A DNA stretch of 64,000 bases from Pseudomonas sp. PD9R (GCF_019200975.1 NZ_JAHTMR010000005.1:298593-362592), one strand, 5' to 3'; counted from the stretch's first letter, positions 18,517 to 32,094 are shown. Program-made: numbers and translations. Notes: generated by a model from the letters alone, not told the origin.

Positions 18517-20327
18517 TAGCGCGGGGTGTCCGGCAGACGCTGAACCTGGCCGTTGACGAATTGTGCCCACGGCAACTGACGCACGACGCGCTGATTTTGC
18601 GTCATGCCCAAGCTACCCGATTGACCTTCGACACGGCTGTCCGGCAGGGCCTTGAGTTGCCCCAGGCGCGGCGCCAGACGATAGGCGTCGACGCCCATGG
18701 CGTACAGGCGGCCAAGGCTGCCGGCCGCTTGTGGCCATTGCGCGGTCACTTGACGGCGCAGCGGATCGTTCGCATCCAGCAACCATGGGGTCTCGCAGAA
18801 GCGTATGCCGTTCATGTCGTTGTACTGATTCACATCGCCGCTGGCGCTGAAAACATGGGACGTGGCGTAAACCGGAACGTCACCGGCGTATTGGAAGTTC
18901 AGCGTCGGTTTGATCTGTTGAGCCTGTTGCGGCGTGGCGGCCAGGAAGATGAATTCAATGTCCTGACGACGAGAAGGCTGGGCTGCGACCTGTGAGCCTA
19001 CGGTGCTTTGCAGGCTCTTGGCGCGACCTTCGCTTTGGCGCAGCTGGAACATGTCGGCAATCTGCTGGGCCAGTTGAACCGGCTGGTCAACGCGTTCGGT
19101 GGCGACAATGCTGCCACCGTTGGCTTGCCAGTCCTGGCTGAACGCCTTCAGTACGCGGTCGCCCCATTCGCCTTTCGGTACCATGATCGCGGCGCGGTGC
19201 AGGCCGTCGGCGCGAGCGCGGCGGGACACTTCACGAGCTTCGTCTTCCGCAGCAAGGCCAAACTGGAACAGTTGGGCCGGGCCTTGTTCGCCTTCGCTGT
19301 AGTTCAGCGCCAGGGTAGTGATCGGCAGTTGCGGGCGAGTGCTGAGCTGTTTGACCAGTGGCTTCTCTAGCGGGCCGACGACCAGTTGCACGCCATCGGC
19401 CTGGGCCTTGCGATAGAACTCGTCGAGGGACGTCAGTTTCGAGCTGTCATAGAACTCGATGGCTGGCGGTTTCTGCCCGGCCTGCTGTGCCTGGTAGTGA
19501 GCGGCCATGAAGCCTTCGCGCAATGCTTTGCCGACCGAGGCCAGCGGGCCGTCTTGCGGCAGCAGCAGGGCGATTTTGCCCAGGGGCTGGCTGGCCAGTT
19601 CCTTGAGGTTAGTCAGGGGCAGTGGCAACTGGATGGCAGCCGGGTGTTTTGGATTCTGTTTGCGCCAGTTGTCGATCGCGGCCTGCTGTTGTTCCAGGGT
19701 GCCGGCGGTTTTCACTGCAAGCGCCAGTGCCATCCAGCCGCCGAGGTCATCGGTGGTGGTCGGCTGCAATTGATCGGTCGGAAGCGAAGCGATCAGGGTC
19801 CAGATTGCTTCGTGATTCTTGCGGGCGGCGTCACCGCTCAGCATTGGCGCGATAAAAATTCGTTCCCGTGCGGCGGCCAGGGTCTGGCCATCGGCTTCCA
19901 GGGCGCGGGCGTGGACGGTGCCGGTGCGAACCTGCTGCTCGGCAGGCATTTCGCCCAACCGCTGCAGGCTCGGATGGCTCAAAGCCGTCAGCGCCGCTTT
20001 GGGCTGATTACGGGTCATGGCCAGTTCAGCTGTCAGCGTGCTGGCGAAGATCTGCTGGCCTGGCTTGAGTTGCTCAACCGGCACTTGTTGCAGAATCTGC
20101 GCGGACTGGCCGGGGTTCCCCTGGTGGTAGGCCAGGTCCGCTGCGCTCAGGCGCAACAGAGCGGCTTTTTCCGGATCCTTGCTTTGAGTGGCCTGTTCGA
20201 GCAATTGCTCGATACTGGCATCCGGGGTCCGTGGAAGGTCGCCAAGGCCGGAGGAGGGCGAGCTGGCGCAAGCCGCCAGCAAGGCAGCAAGGCAGAGGGC
20301 AGTGAACAGCCGCAGGCAAGCGATCAT
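18516..20327 (-). CDS. lpoA: Penicillin-binding protein activator LpoA
   Basis: 603-aa outer-membrane lipoprotein with lipobox LAAC (Cys20). An N-terminal TPR-like helical region (about 30-240) is followed by a periplasmic-binding-protein-like domain (about 250-590; KIALLLPQDGPLASVGKALR). LpoA reaches through the peptidoglycan to stimulate PBP1a. First gene of the lpoA-yraN-gmhA-dolP series, facing rsmI across 209 bases. Confidence 0.94.
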
Positions 20328-20536
20328 GTAAGCGTTCCTGATACTCGATCAAATTAGCGTGGAATTGTACCCAAGCACTGGCCGGGGCGCGATGTTACTG
20401 GCGTGAATCGATCAATTTAGCTCGTACAAATGTTGCGCCATGGCGTAAAAGGCCTCAAAAGCGTGTGTTCCATACGCGTATCGCAAACGTCGCTACGCGT
20501 TACAATGGCGGCTTTATTGATCATGAGGTGTGCGCT

Positions 20537-21409
20537 TTGACTGCTCCAGGTGCTTTGAATTCCGATGCTGGCTCGCTTTATGTGGTGGCGACGCCCATCG
20601 GCAACCTGGACGACATCAGTGCGCGTGCGCTGAAAATTCTGCGTGAAGTCGCCCTGGTCGCCGCCGAAGACACCCGTCACTCCCAGCGCTTGATGCAGCA
20701 TTTCGGTATTGCAACGCCGTTGGCCGCTTGCCATGAACACAACGAGCGCGATGAGGGTAGTCGCTTTATTACCCGGCTGCTGGCAGGCGACGATGTGGCG
20801 CTGATCTCTGATGCGGGTACGCCGCTGATTTCCGATCCGGGTTATCACCTGGTGCGCCAGGCTCGTGCGGCAGGGATCAAAGTGGTACCGGTGCCGGGTG
20901 CCTGTGCCTTGATTGCAGCGCTGTCGGCGGCGGGGTTACCGTCGGACCGTTTTATCTTCGAAGGCTTTCTTCCGGCCAAGGCAGTGGGTCGCCGCGCACG
21001 TCTTGAACTCATAAAGGAAGAACCGCGCACGCTGATTTTCTACGAGGCGCCGCACCGTATCCTCGAATGCCTGCAGGACATGGAGTTGGTGTTCGGTCCT
21101 GAGCGTTTGGCGTTGCTGGCGCGGGAGCTGACCAAGACCTTTGAAACGCTCAAGGGTTTGCCGCTGGCCGAGTTGCGCGAGTTCGTCGAGTCGGACAGTA
21201 ATCAGCAGCGTGGGGAGTGCGTGGTGCTGGTGGCGGGATGGACGGCTCCCGAAAGTGAAGACGCTGTCAGCAGCGAGGCAATGCGCATCCTCAATCTCTT
21301 GCTTGAAGAAATGCCGCTCAAGCGTGCCGCGGCATTGGCGGCGCAAATTACCGGTGAGCGCAAGAATGTTCTCTATCAGGTCGCGCTGGATAAACAGAAG
21401 GGCGAGTAA
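20537..21409 (+). CDS. rsmI: 16S rRNA (cytidine-1402-2'-O)-methyltransferase
   Basis: 290 aa, tetrapyrrole-methylase fold, with LYVVATPIGNLDDIS, VAAEDTRHS and VALISDAGTPLISDPG. It methylates the ribose of C1402 in 16S rRNA using S-adenosylmethionine. I place the start at the TTG at 20537 (MTAPGALN) because TGAGG lies 8 bases upstream and it fits the family N-terminus. The open frame extends back to 20465, but that part is not family-like. A TACAAT box at 20501-20506 may be its -10. RNase P RNA follows, the usual bacterial neighbour. Confidence 0.93.
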   Translation: MTAPGALNSDAGSLYVVATPIGNLDDISARALKILREVALVAAEDTRHSQRLMQHFGIATPLAACHEHNERDEGSRFITRLLAGDDVALISDAGTPLISDPGYHLVRQARAAGIKVVPVPGACALIAALSAAGLPSDRFIFEGFLPAKAVGRRARLELIKEEPRTLIFYEAPHRILECLQDMELVFGPERLALLARELTKTFETLKGLPLAELREFVESDSNQQRGECVVLVAGWTAPESEDAVSSEAMRILNLLLEEMPLKRAAALAAQITGERKNVLYQVALDKQKGE

Positions 21410-21482
21410 AACCCGACGTGCTGGCGCTGCTAGAGGCTTTTAGCGCTTGTTCTTCGGGCGCTCTGCCGTTAACCTTCGCGGC

Positions 21483-21836
21483 GGAGAGTCGATCGGACAG
21501 TCGCTGCCCTCTATGAAAATTAGGGGGGGGAGGAAAGTCCGGGCTCCATAGGGCGAAGTGCCAGGTAATGCCTGGGAGGCGTGAGCCTACGGAAAGTGCC
21601 ACAGAAAATAACCGCCTAAGCGCTTCGGCGCCGGTAAGGGTGAAAAGGTGCGGTAAGAGCGCACCGCACGTCTGGCAACAGTTCGTGGCTAGGTAAACCC
21701 CACTTGGAGCAAGACCAAATAGGGTCCCAAGGCGTGGCCCGCGCTGGGACCGGGTAGGTTGCTAAAGATGTCCAGTGATGGCCATCGTAGACGAATGACT
21801 GTTCAAGACAGAACCCGGCTTACAGATCGACTCTCC
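21483..21836 (+). ncRNA. rnpB: RNase P RNA (class A)
   Basis: Catalytic RNA of ribonuclease P, about 354 nt. The ends pair perfectly over 12 bases (GGAGAGTCGATC with GATCGACTCTCC). Conserved core segments are clear: GAGGAAAGTCCGGGCTCC, a central run of loops with GGTAAACCCC, AGACAGAACCCGGCTTACAG near the 3' end. A weak promoter (TTGTTC, 16 bases, TTAACC) lies at 21447-21474, just after rsmI. Confidence 0.96.
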
Positions 21837-22089
21837 ACCTTTTTCTCCCCTCTGCTTAAATCATTGAGCAGGGTGCTGGTGATAGCAATTTCCCTCCTTT
21901 CAGAATCGTCAGCAGAAGCACTTTCGTAATACCGAAAAAATCTTACTCTTAATAAATTACTTTAACTTCCGAACGCAGCCATCTGTGCTGATTCAAGTTA
22001 TCGGGCAGTTTCATCTGCCGGATTCTCGTTACCCCTCCCTTTATGCTCCTAAATCTCAGTTCTGTAAGGGTTTTCCTTTAATCCGCGCC
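21837..22089. other. AT-richer spacer between rnpB and the mraZ promoter
   Basis: About 250 bases with no convincing reading frame, repeat or RNA recognised. It holds T-rich runs just after rnpB that may help 3' end formation. It is clearly richer in A/T than the flanking genes. Confidence 0.5.
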
Positions 22090-22119
22090 TTGACGGTGTG
22101 GTGGGCGCATTCCTATAGT
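22090..22119 (+). promoter_or_regulatory. Promoter of the dcw cluster (mraZ promoter)
   Basis: -35 TTGACG (22090-22095), 18-base spacer, -10 TATAGT (22114-22119). The only strong sigma70-like promoter seen ahead of the roughly 17-kb cluster. Confidence 0.8.
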
Positions 22120-22125
22120 GTGCGC

Positions 22126-22151
22126 AAGTGGCGGAAAGTGGCATGAAGTGG
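22126..22151 (+). promoter_or_regulatory. Three AAGTGG repeats, probable MraZ operator
   Basis: AAGTGG occurs at 22126, 22136 and 22146, an exact 10-base period, directly downstream of the -10 box and so overlapping the transcription start. In E. coli, MraZ represses its own promoter by binding spaced TGG-containing direct repeats. The position and helical spacing here fit the same mechanism. Confidence 0.75.
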
Positions 22152-22193
22152 GTTTTTTGAACTCAAAACGCTAGAATTTGGAGAAACGCTGAC

Positions 22194-22649
22194 GTGTTTC
22201 GCGGAGCCAACGCTATCAGTCTCGATGCAAAGGGCCGTCTCGCCATGCCGAGCCGGTACCGTGACGAGCTCGTTTCGCGTAGTTCCGGTCAGTTAATCGT
22301 CACAATTGATGCCGTTGATCCGTGTTTGTGTGTTTACCCCCTCGATGAGTGGGAAATTATTGAAACCAAACTGCGCGCACTGCCTTCGCTTCGCGAAGAG
22401 AACCGCCGCCTGCAACGCTTACTGATTGGTAATGCCGTCGACCTCGAGCTCGATGGCAGTGGTCGTTTTCTGGTTCCGCCGCGTCTTCGTGATTATGCCA
22501 AGTTGGATAAGCACGCGATGTTGGTAGGCCAACTGAACAAGTTCCAGCTTTGGGACGAGGATGCCTGGAATGCGGTTTCTGCCGCTGACCTGGCTGCTAT
22601 TCAACAACCGGGCGCGATGCCTGATGAACTGCGTGATTTGATCCTGTGA
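22194..22649 (+). CDS. mraZ: Transcriptional regulator MraZ
   Basis: 151 aa, two AbrB-like SpoVT motifs ([20 protein letters not shown] and [18 protein letters not shown]). First gene of the cluster; a DNA-binding ring protein that represses the cluster. GTG start at 22194 with a GGAG site. The stop overlaps the rsmH GTG start by 4 bases. Confidence 0.96.
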   Translation: MFRGANAISLDAKGRLAMPSRYRDELVSRSSGQLIVTIDAVDPCLCVYPLDEWEIIETKLRALPSLREENRRLQRLLIGNAVDLELDGSGRFLVPPRLRDYAKLDKHAMLVGQLNKFQLWDEDAWNAVSAADLAAIQQPGAMPDELRDLIL

Positions 22650-23589
22650 CTATTGATAGCGGCTTTAACCACATCACCGTACTGCTTGACGAAGCCGTCG
22701 AGGCTCTCGCCGTACGTCCTGATGGCTGCTATCTGGACGGCACGTTCGGGCGCGGCGGGCATAGCCGGTTGATACTCAGTCAGCTCGGTCCCGATGGTCG
22801 GCTGCTTGGATTCGATAAAGATCCTCAAGCGATTGCCACCGGGCAGACGCTAGCGGCCGAAGACGGCCGCTTTGTCGTTGTGCAGCGCAGCTTTGCCGAG
22901 CTCGGTTCGGAAGTTGCCGAGCGCGGCATGAACGGCAAGGTCAGCGGCGTTTTGCTCGACCTGGGCGTGTCCTCGCCACAGCTCGACGACCCTGAACGTG
23001 GCTTCAGTTTTCTCAACGACGGTCCGCTGGACATGCGCATGGACCCGTCCCGCGGGATCAGCGCTGCCGAATTCGTAAACACCGCGCCGGTTGAAGAAAT
23101 CGCCCGGGTTTTCAAGGAATACGGCGAGGAGCGTTTTTCCGGTCGCATGGCCCGTGCCGTGGCTGAACGTCGCGACATCAAGCCATTCGAGCGCACCGCC
23201 GACCTGGCCGAAGTCCTGAAAGTCGCCAACCCGGCGTGGGAAAAGGGCAAGAACCCTGCAACCCGTGCGTTCCAAGGGCTGCGCATACACGTCAATAACG
23301 AACTGGGCGATCTGGAAACCGGTCTCGAAGCCGCGCTGGAATCCCTGGAAGTCGGCGGTCGTCTGGTCGTTATCAGCTTCCATTCGCTGGAAGACCGCAT
23401 CGTCAAACTGTTCATGCGCAAACTGGTGAAAGGCGAGGCCGACAACCTGCCGCGTAACCTGCCAGTACGTCACGTCGCCTTCGAACCCAAAATCAAAGTC
23501 CATGGCAAAGCGCAGTCCGCCTCCGAGGCCGAACTCAAAGCCAACCCACGTTCCCGTAGCGCCATCATGCGCGTGGCGGAGAAGCTGCG

Positions 23590-23593
<4 letters not shown>
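22646..23593 (+). CDS. rsmH: 16S rRNA (cytosine-1402-N4)-methyltransferase
   Basis: 315 aa, SAM-dependent methyltransferase with the binding loop GTFGRGGHS near residue 34 and a helical insertion. It adds the N4-methyl group to C1402 of 16S rRNA, the same nucleotide modified by RsmI, whose gene lies about 1.2 kb upstream. GTG start at 22646 in the overlap with mraZ. Confidence 0.96.
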
Positions 23594-25621
<2,028 letters not shown>

Positions 25622-25622
<1 letters not shown>

Positions 25623-27085
25623 TGTCATTAAGTCTGAACAAAATTTTCCCCCACGCCGGCCACGATCTGTTGATCCGTGAATTGGCGCTAGACAGTCGCA
25701 ACGTGCGCGCGGGTGATCTGTTCCTCGCCGTGCCCGGCGGTAAATTCGATGGCCGTGCACATATTGCCGATGCGCTTGCGCGCGGTGCTGCTGCTGTTGC
25801 TTATGAAGTGGAAGGCGCGACCGTGCTGCCAATCACCGACGTGCCGTTGATTCCGGTCAAGGGCCTGGCGGCACAATTGTCGGACATCGCCGGGCGCTTT
25901 TACGGCGAACCGAGCCATCACCTGAACCTGATCGGCGTGACTGGCACCAATGGCAAAACCAGCGTGACCCAATTGGTGGCCCAGGCACTGGACCTGCTCG
26001 GCCAGCATTGCGGCATCGTTGGCACCCTGGGCTCCGGTTTCTACGGTGCTTTGCAAAGCGGCCTGCACACCACGCCAAACCCGATTGCCGTACAAGCCAC
26101 CCTGGGCGACCTGAAAAAGGCCGGTGCCAAAGCAGTGGCGATGGAAGTTTCGTCCCACGGTCTGGACCAGGGTCGGGTTACCGCGCTCGCATTCGACGTG
26201 GCGGTGATGACCAACCTGTCCCGCGATCACCTGGATTACCACGGCACCATGCAGGCCTATGGCGAAGCCAAGGCCAAGCTGTTTGCCTGGAATGATTTGA
26301 AGTGCCGTGTGGTCAATCTCGACGACGAATTCGGTCGGCAACTCGCTGCCCAAAAACGTGAGTCGCGGCTGATCACCTACAGCCTGCTCGACAGCAGTGC
26401 CTACCTGTATTGCCGTGAATCGCAATTCGACGACGAAGGCGTGCGCGCCACATTGGTTACGCCGCAAGGCGAGCACCATTTGCGCAGCACCTTGCTCGGC
26501 CGTTTCAACCTGAGCAACGTGCTGGCGGCAGTAGGCGCTTTGCTCGGCCTGGATTATGCGCTGGACGAAATTCTCAAGGTGCTGCCGAAACTCGAAGGCC
26601 CGGCCGGTCGCATGCAGCGCCTGGGCGGCGGCACTCAGCCGCTGGTGGTGGTCGATTACGCCCACACCCCGGATGCCCTGGAAAAAGTGCTGACAGCCCT
26701 GCGTCCACACGTCAAAGGCCGTTTGCTCTGCCTGTTCGGCTGTGGCGGCGACCGCGATCGCGGCAAGCGCCCACTGATGGCGGAAGTGGTCGAGCGTCTG
26801 GCCGATGGCGTACTGGTCACCGACGACAATCCGCGCACCGAAGACCCTGCAGTGATATTCGACGACATCCGCGCCGGGTTCACGGCTGTGGATAAGGTGA
26901 CGTTCGTTGCGGGCCGTGGCCAGGCGATTGCCCAGTTGATCGCCGGCGCTTCGGCGGATGACGTGATCGTGCTGGCCGGTAAAGGTCACGAGGACTATCA
27001 GGAAATCAACGGCGAGCGCCACGCTTTCTCCGATCTGGTCGAGGCTGATCATGCCTTGACCGCGTGGGAGGTGGCCCATGCTTAA
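25622..27085 (+). CDS. murE: UDP-MurNAc-tripeptide synthetase MurE
   Basis: 487-aa Mur ligase adding meso-diaminopimelate. ATP loop GVTGTNGKTSVTQL, and DNPR (in VTDDNPRTEDP), which marks diaminopimelate rather than lysine specificity. Start overlaps the ftsI stop. It ends 8 bases inside murF. Confidence 0.97.
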
Positions 27086-28445
27086 AGCCTTGAAACTGAG
27101 CGAACTGGCCGGCGCATTGAATGCACGCCTGATCAGCACTGATGCCAGCTTCGACGGTGTCAGTATCGACAGTCGCGCTATCAAACCGGGCCAGTTGTTC
27201 ATTGCCCTGACCGGTCCGCGCTTCGATGGTCATGACTATCTCCATGATGTAGCGGCCAAAGGCGCCGTGGCGGCGTTGGTCGAGCGCGAAGTGGCCGACA
27301 GCACATTGCCGCAATTGCTGGTCAGCGATACCCGTCAGGCCCTCGGTCAACTGGGCGCGCTGAACCGTGCTGCCTACACCTCTCCTGTTGCAGCAATCAC
27401 TGGCTCCAGCGGCAAAACCACGGTCAAGGAAATGCTCGCAAGCATCCTGCGCACGCGCGGTCCGGTGCTGGCGACCCGCGGCAACCTGAACAATGACCTG
27501 GGCGTGCCGCTGACCCTGCTCGAACTGGCGCCGGAGCACACCGCTGCGGTGATCGAGTTGGGTGCTTCGCGCCTCGGCGAAATCGCCTATACCGTTGGCA
27601 TGACCAAGCCGCACGTGGCCATTCTGAATAATGCCGGGACCGCCCATGTTGGGGAGTTCGGCGGTCCGGAAAAAATCGTCGAAGCCAAAGGCGAGATTAT
27701 TGAAGGGCTGGATGCCGATGGCGTCGCCGTTCTCAATCTTGACGACAAAGCGTTTGAAATCTGGAAGACCCGTGCTGCCGGTCGCAAGGTGCTGACGTTT
27801 GCCCTGAGCAACAGCAGCGCCGATTTCTATGCCAGCGACCTGGCCACCGATGCTCGCGGTTGCCCAGCGTTCAACCTGCACACGCCTGAAGGTATGGAGC
27901 GTGTTCAGTTGAACCTGCTCGGCACTCATAACGTTGCGAACGCCATGGCCGCGGCGGCGGCCGCTCATGCTCTGGGCGTGTCGCTGTTCGGCATCGCCAC
28001 TGGTCTGGGCGCGGTACAGCCGGTCAAGGGCCGCACCGTCGCGCAACTGGCCAGCAATGGCATGCGCGTAATTGATGACACTTACAACGCGAACCCCACC
28101 TCCATGTGCGCTGCCGTTGATATACTCGCCGGCTTTTCCGGTCGCACCGTTCTGGTGCTCGGGGATATCGGCGAGTTGGGCGATTGGGCGGAGCAGGGGC
28201 ACCGCGACGTGGGCGAGTACGCCCGTGGCAAGGTTTCCGCGCTGTACGCCGTCGGACCCATGATGGTCCACGCCGTCAATGCGTTTGGCCCACAGGCCTT
28301 TCACTTCAGCACACAGGCTGAGCTGATCGAGGCGCTGGGTGCCGAGCAAGATACAAACACCACCATTTTGATCAAAGGCTCGCGCAGCGCTGCGATGGAA
28401 AACATCGTCGCCGCTTTGTGCGGGACCCGTTTGGAGAAACACTAA
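27078..28445 (+). CDS. murF: UDP-MurNAc-pentapeptide synthetase MurF
   Basis: 455-aa Mur ligase that adds D-Ala-D-Ala. ATP loop [13 protein letters not shown] and the typical [11 protein letters not shown] motif. Overlaps murE by 8 bases and mraY by one (TAATG), indicating translational coupling. Confidence 0.97.
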   Translation: MLKALKLSELAGALNARLISTDASFDGVSIDSRAIKPGQLFIALTGPRFDGHDYLHDVAAKGAVAALVEREVADSTLPQLLVSDTRQALGQLGALNRAAYTSPVAAITGSSGKTTVKEMLASILRTRGPVLATRGNLNNDLGVPLTLLELAPEHTAAVIELGASRLGEIAYTVGMTKPHVAILNNAGTAHVGEFGGPEKIVEAKGEIIEGLDADGVAVLNLDDKAFEIWKTRAAGRKVLTFALSNSSADFYASDLATDARGCPAFNLHTPEGMERVQLNLLGTHNVANAMAAAAAAHALGVSLFGIATGLGAVQPVKGRTVAQLASNGMRVIDDTYNANPTSMCAAVDILAGFSGRTVLVLGDIGELGDWAEQGHRDVGEYARGKVSALYAVGPMMVHAVNAFGPQAFHFSTQAELIEALGAEQDTNTTILIKGSRSAAMENIVAALCGTRLEKH

Positions 28446-29527
28446 TGCTGCTGCTGCTAGCGGAGTATCTGCAACAGTTCTACAAAGGCTTCGCGGTCTT
28501 CCAGTACCTGACCCTGCGCGGGATTCTCGGTGTGCTGACCGCGCTGGTTTTGTCGCTGTGCTATGGCCCGTGGATGATCCGCACCCTGCAGAACCGCCAG
28601 ATCGGTCAGTCTGTTCGTAACGACGGCCCGCAATCGCACCTGTCCAAGTCCGGCACCCCGACCATGGGCGGCGCACTGATTCTTTCGTCGATTGGCGTCA
28701 GCACTTTGCTGTGGGCTGACCTGAGCAATCGTTATGTCTGGGTCGTGCTGCTGGTGACCTTGCTGTTCGGCGCCATCGGCTGGGTTGACGACTACCGCAA
28801 AGTGATCGAGAAGAACTCCCGTGGCTTGCCGAGTCGCTGGAAGTACTTCTGGCAGTCGGTGTTCGGCCTGGGCGCAGCGATCTTCCTTTATATGACTGCC
28901 GCGACGCCGGTGGAAACCACCCTGATCCTGCCGATGCTCAAGGATTACAGCATTCCATTGGGCGCTGGGTTCATCGTACTGACCTACTTCGTCATCGTCG
29001 GTTCGAGCAACGCAGTCAACCTGACTGACGGCCTCGATGGTCTGGCAATCATGCCGACCGTGATGGTCGGCGGTGGCCTGGGCATCTTCTGCTACCTGTC
29101 GGGTAACGTGAAGTTCGCCGAATACCTGTTGATTCCTTACGTGCCAGGCGCGGGTGAATTGATCGTGTTCTGCGGCGCGCTGATCGGTGCGGGCCTGGGC
29201 TTCCTGTGGTTCAACACCTATCCGGCGCAAGTCTTCATGGGTGACGTCGGTGCATTGGCGCTGGGTGCGGCGCTGGGCACCATCGCGGTGATCGTCCGTC
29301 AGGAAATCGTTCTGTTCATCATGGGCGGCGTGTTCGTGATGGAAACCCTGTCAGTCGTCATACAGGTCGCTTCTTTTAAGCTGACCGGTCGCCGCGTATT
29401 CCGCATGGCGCCGATACACCACCACTTTGAACTCAAGGGCTGGCCCGAGCCACGTGTGATCGTCCGTTTCTGGATCATCACCGTGATTCTCGTGCTGGTC
29501 GGCCTTGCCACCCTGAAGCTGAGGTAG
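28445..29527 (+). CDS. mraY: Phospho-MurNAc-pentapeptide transferase MraY
   Basis: 360-aa multispanning membrane enzyme making lipid I. Conserved cytoplasmic motifs: [24 protein letters not shown] and [14 protein letters not shown]. Start at 28445 overlaps the murF stop; the longer frame to 28418 lies inside murF and is rejected. Confidence 0.97.
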   Translation: MLLLLAEYLQQFYKGFAVFQYLTLRGILGVLTALVLSLCYGPWMIRTLQNRQIGQSVRNDGPQSHLSKSGTPTMGGALILSSIGVSTLLWADLSNRYVWVVLLVTLLFGAIGWVDDYRKVIEKNSRGLPSRWKYFWQSVFGLGAAIFLYMTAATPVETTLILPMLKDYSIPLGAGFIVLTYFVIVGSSNAVNLTDGLDGLAIMPTVMVGGGLGIFCYLSGNVKFAEYLLIPYVPGAGELIVFCGALIGAGLGFLWFNTYPAQVFMGDVGALALGAALGTIAVIVRQEIVLFIMGGVFVMETLSVVIQVASFKLTGRRVFRMAPIHHHFELKGWPEPRVIVRFWIITVILVLVGLATLKLR

Positions 29528-29533
29528 AAACTC

Positions 29534-30880
29534 GTGTCTCTGATCGCTTCTGACCACTTCCGCATCGTTGTCGGCCTCGGCAAGAGCGGCATGTCCCTGG
29601 TTCGCTTCCTGGCGAACCGGGGCGTGTCATTTGCTGTGGCCGATACGCGGGAAAATCCACCGGAACTGGCCACGCTCAAGCGTGACTATCCGCACGTGGA
29701 AGTGCGTTGTGGCGAGTTGGACGTCGAATTCCTGTGCCGTGCCGACGAGCTCTACGTGAGCCCCGGCCTGGCGCTGGCGACCCCGGCCCTGCAGGCTGCC
29801 GCTGCCCGTGGCGTGAAGTTGTCCGGTGACATCGAGTTGTTCGCGCGTAATGCGAAAGCGCCGATCGTGGCCATCAGCGGTTCCAACGCGAAGAGCACCG
29901 TGACCACGCTGGTCGGCGAGATGGCGGCTGCGGCCGGCAAGCGTGTCGCCGTCGGCGGCAACCTCGGCACCCCGGCGCTGGACCTGCTACGCGACGATGT
30001 CGAGTTGTACGTGATGGAGTTGTCGAGTTTCCAACTGGAAACCACCGATCAACTCAACGCCGAAGTGGCCACCGTGCTCAACATCAGCGAAGACCACATG
30101 GATCGCTACAGCGGTCTGCCGGCCTATCACCTGGCCAAGCACCGGATTTTCCGCGGTGCCAAACAGTTCGTGGTCAACCGTCAGGATGCCCTGAGTCGTC
30201 CGCTGATGGGCGAAGGCCAGCCATGCTGGACCTTCGGCCTGACCAAACCGGATTTCAAGGCGTTCGGTATCCGCGAAGAAAACGGCGAGAAGTATCTGGC
30301 GTTCGAATTCCAGAACCTGATGCCGGTACGCGAGCTGAAAGTTCGTGGCGCGCATAACCAGTCCAATGCCCTGGCGGCACTGGCCCTCGGTCATGCGGTG
30401 GGCTTGCCGTTCGACGCCATGCTGTCGAGCCTGCGCACCTTCGCAGGCCTTGAGCATCGTTGCCAGTGGGTCCGCGATCTCGATGGCGTCGGCTATTACA
30501 ACGATTCCAAAGCCACCAACGTCGGCGCCGCACTCGCTGCCATCGAAGGGCTGGGTGCGGACATCGACGGCAAAGTCGTGCTGATCGCCGGTGGCGATGG
30601 CAAAGGTGCCGAGTTCAAGGACCTGCGCGATCCGGTGGCGGCAAACTGCCGCGCCGTGATCCTGATGGGCCGCGACTCCGACAAGATTGGCGAAGCCATC
30701 GGCGACGCCGTGCAGCTGATCCGTGTTGGTTCGCTGGTGGAAGCCGTGGAACAATGCCGCGCCGCTGCCCAGCCGGGCGACGTCGTGCTGCTGTCGCCGG
30801 CCTGCGCCAGTTTCGACATGTTCAAGAATTACGAAGACCGTGGTCACCAGTTCGTCCGCGCTGTGGAGGATCTGGCATGA
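29534..30880 (+). CDS. murD: UDP-MurNAc-L-alanine:D-glutamate ligase MurD
   Basis: 448-aa Mur ligase. The ATP loop reads SGSNAKSTVTTL, with Ala where E. coli has Gly (SNGKST). GTG start at 29534. Overlaps ftsW by 4 bases. Confidence 0.96.
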   Translation: MSLIASDHFRIVVGLGKSGMSLVRFLANRGVSFAVADTRENPPELATLKRDYPHVEVRCGELDVEFLCRADELYVSPGLALATPALQAAAARGVKLSGDIELFARNAKAPIVAISGSNAKSTVTTLVGEMAAAAGKRVAVGGNLGTPALDLLRDDVELYVMELSSFQLETTDQLNAEVATVLNISEDHMDRYSGLPAYHLAKHRIFRGAKQFVVNRQDALSRPLMGEGQPCWTFGLTKPDFKAFGIREENGEKYLAFEFQNLMPVRELKVRGAHNQSNALAALALGHAVGLPFDAMLSSLRTFAGLEHRCQWVRDLDGVGYYNDSKATNVGAALAAIEGLGADIDGKVVLIAGGDGKGAEFKDLRDPVAANCRAVILMGRDSDKIGEAIGDAVQLIRVGSLVEAVEQCRAAAQPGDVVLLSPACASFDMFKNYEDRGHQFVRAVEDLA

Positions 30881-32094
30881 GCCTGTTGAACATCATCAAG
30901 CCTTATCCATCACCGCTCATTACCGGGCGCGGTATTGACCTCGACTTCCCTATGCTCGCCGGTTGCCTGGCACTGCTCGGCCTGGGGCTGATCATGATTG
31001 CCTCGGCATCGACCGAAGTGGGTGCCGTGCAGTCAGGCAGCGCCCTGTACTACATGATTCGACACCTTATCTACATCGTGCTGGGCCTGGGTGCCTGCAT
31101 CGTCACCATGATGATTCCGATCGCGACCTGGCAACGCTTGGGCTGGTTGATGCTGATCGGTGCGTTCGGTTTGCTGGTGATGGTGATCGTCCCGGGGATC
31201 GGCCGCGAAGTGAACGGCTCGATGCGCTGGATCGGCTTCAGTTTCTTCAACGTTCAGCCTTCGGAAATTGCCAAGGTGTTCGTGGTGATTTATCTCGCCG
31301 GTTATCTGGTGCGTCGCCAAAAAGAAGTGCGCGAAAGCTGGATGGGCTTCTTCAAGCCGTTCATCGTGCTGCTGCCGATGGCAGGTCTGTTGCTGATGGA
31401 ACCGGACTTTGGTGCCACCGTCGTAATGATGGGCGCTGCGGCGGCGATGCTGTTTCTCGGCGGGGTCGGGCTGTTCCGTTTCTCCTTGATGGTTGTGCTG
31501 GCGGTCGCGGCGGTGGTGTTGTTGATTCAAGTGCAGCCGTATCGGATGGCGCGTCTGACCAACTTCGCCGACCCGTGGGCCGATCAGTTCGGTGCTGGCT
31601 ATCAGTTGTCGCAAGCATTGATTGCCTTCGGTCGTGGCGAATGGCTGGGCGTTGGCCTGGGCAACAGCGTGCAGAAACAGTTCTACCTGCCCGAAGCCCA
31701 CACCGACTTCGTGTTCTCGGTGCTGGCCGAAGAGTTGGGTGCTGTCGGTTCCTTGTGCACCGTCGCACTGTTCGTCTTCGTTTGTATTCGCGGCATGTAC
31801 ATCGGTCTGTGGGCCGAGAAAGCCAAGCAGTTTTTCGCGGCTTATGTGGCCTACGGCTTGTCGTTCCTGTGGATCGGTCAATTCCTGATCAACATTGGGG
31901 TGAACGTCGGTCTGCTGCCAACCAAAGGTCTGACACTGCCGTTCCTCAGTTATGGCGGTAGTTCGCTGGTGATTTGCTGTGCCTGTCTCGGCTTGTTGCT
32001 GCGTATCGAGTGGGAGAGTCGAACCCACTTGGGCAGTGAGGAGATGGAGTTCCATGAGAGCGACTTTGCCGAGGAGTCGAACCATGGGCGCTAA
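30877..32094 (+). CDS. ftsW: Septal glycosyltransferase FtsW
   Basis: 405-aa SEDS-family polymerase with about ten membrane spans, partner of FtsI. Signature regions: EPDFGATVVMM, EAHTDFVFSVLAEELG and LPFLSYGGSSL. The ATG at 30877 overlaps the murD stop. An open frame reaching back to 30460 is a read-through of the same frame inside murD, not a real start. Confidence 0.96.
   Translation: MSLLNIIKPYPSPLITGRGIDLDFPMLAGCLALLGLGLIMIASASTEVGAVQSGSALYYMIRHLIYIVLGLGACIVTMMIPIATWQRLGWLMLIGAFGLLVMVIVPGIGREVNGSMRWIGFSFFNVQPSEIAKVFVVIYLAGYLVRRQKEVRESWMGFFKPFIVLLPMAGLLLMEPDFGATVVMMGAAAAMLFLGGVGLFRFSLMVVLAVAAVVLLIQVQPYRMARLTNFADPWADQFGAGYQLSQALIAFGRGEWLGVGLGNSVQKQFYLPEAHTDFVFSVLAEELGAVGSLCTVALFVFVCIRGMYIGLWAEKAKQFFAAYVAYGLSFLWIGQFLINIGVNVGLLPTKGLTLPFLSYGGSSLVICCACLGLLLRIEWESRTHLGSEEMEFHESDFAEESNHGR

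Noticed and set aside
27006..28676. 556-codon open frame opposite murF
   Set aside because: Same kind of antisense shadow; murF and mraY on the plus strand have clear motifs.
30460..30876. Long upstream extension of ftsW
   Set aside because: The frame is open only because of codon bias inside murD. The overlap ATG at 30877 matches the FtsW N-terminus.
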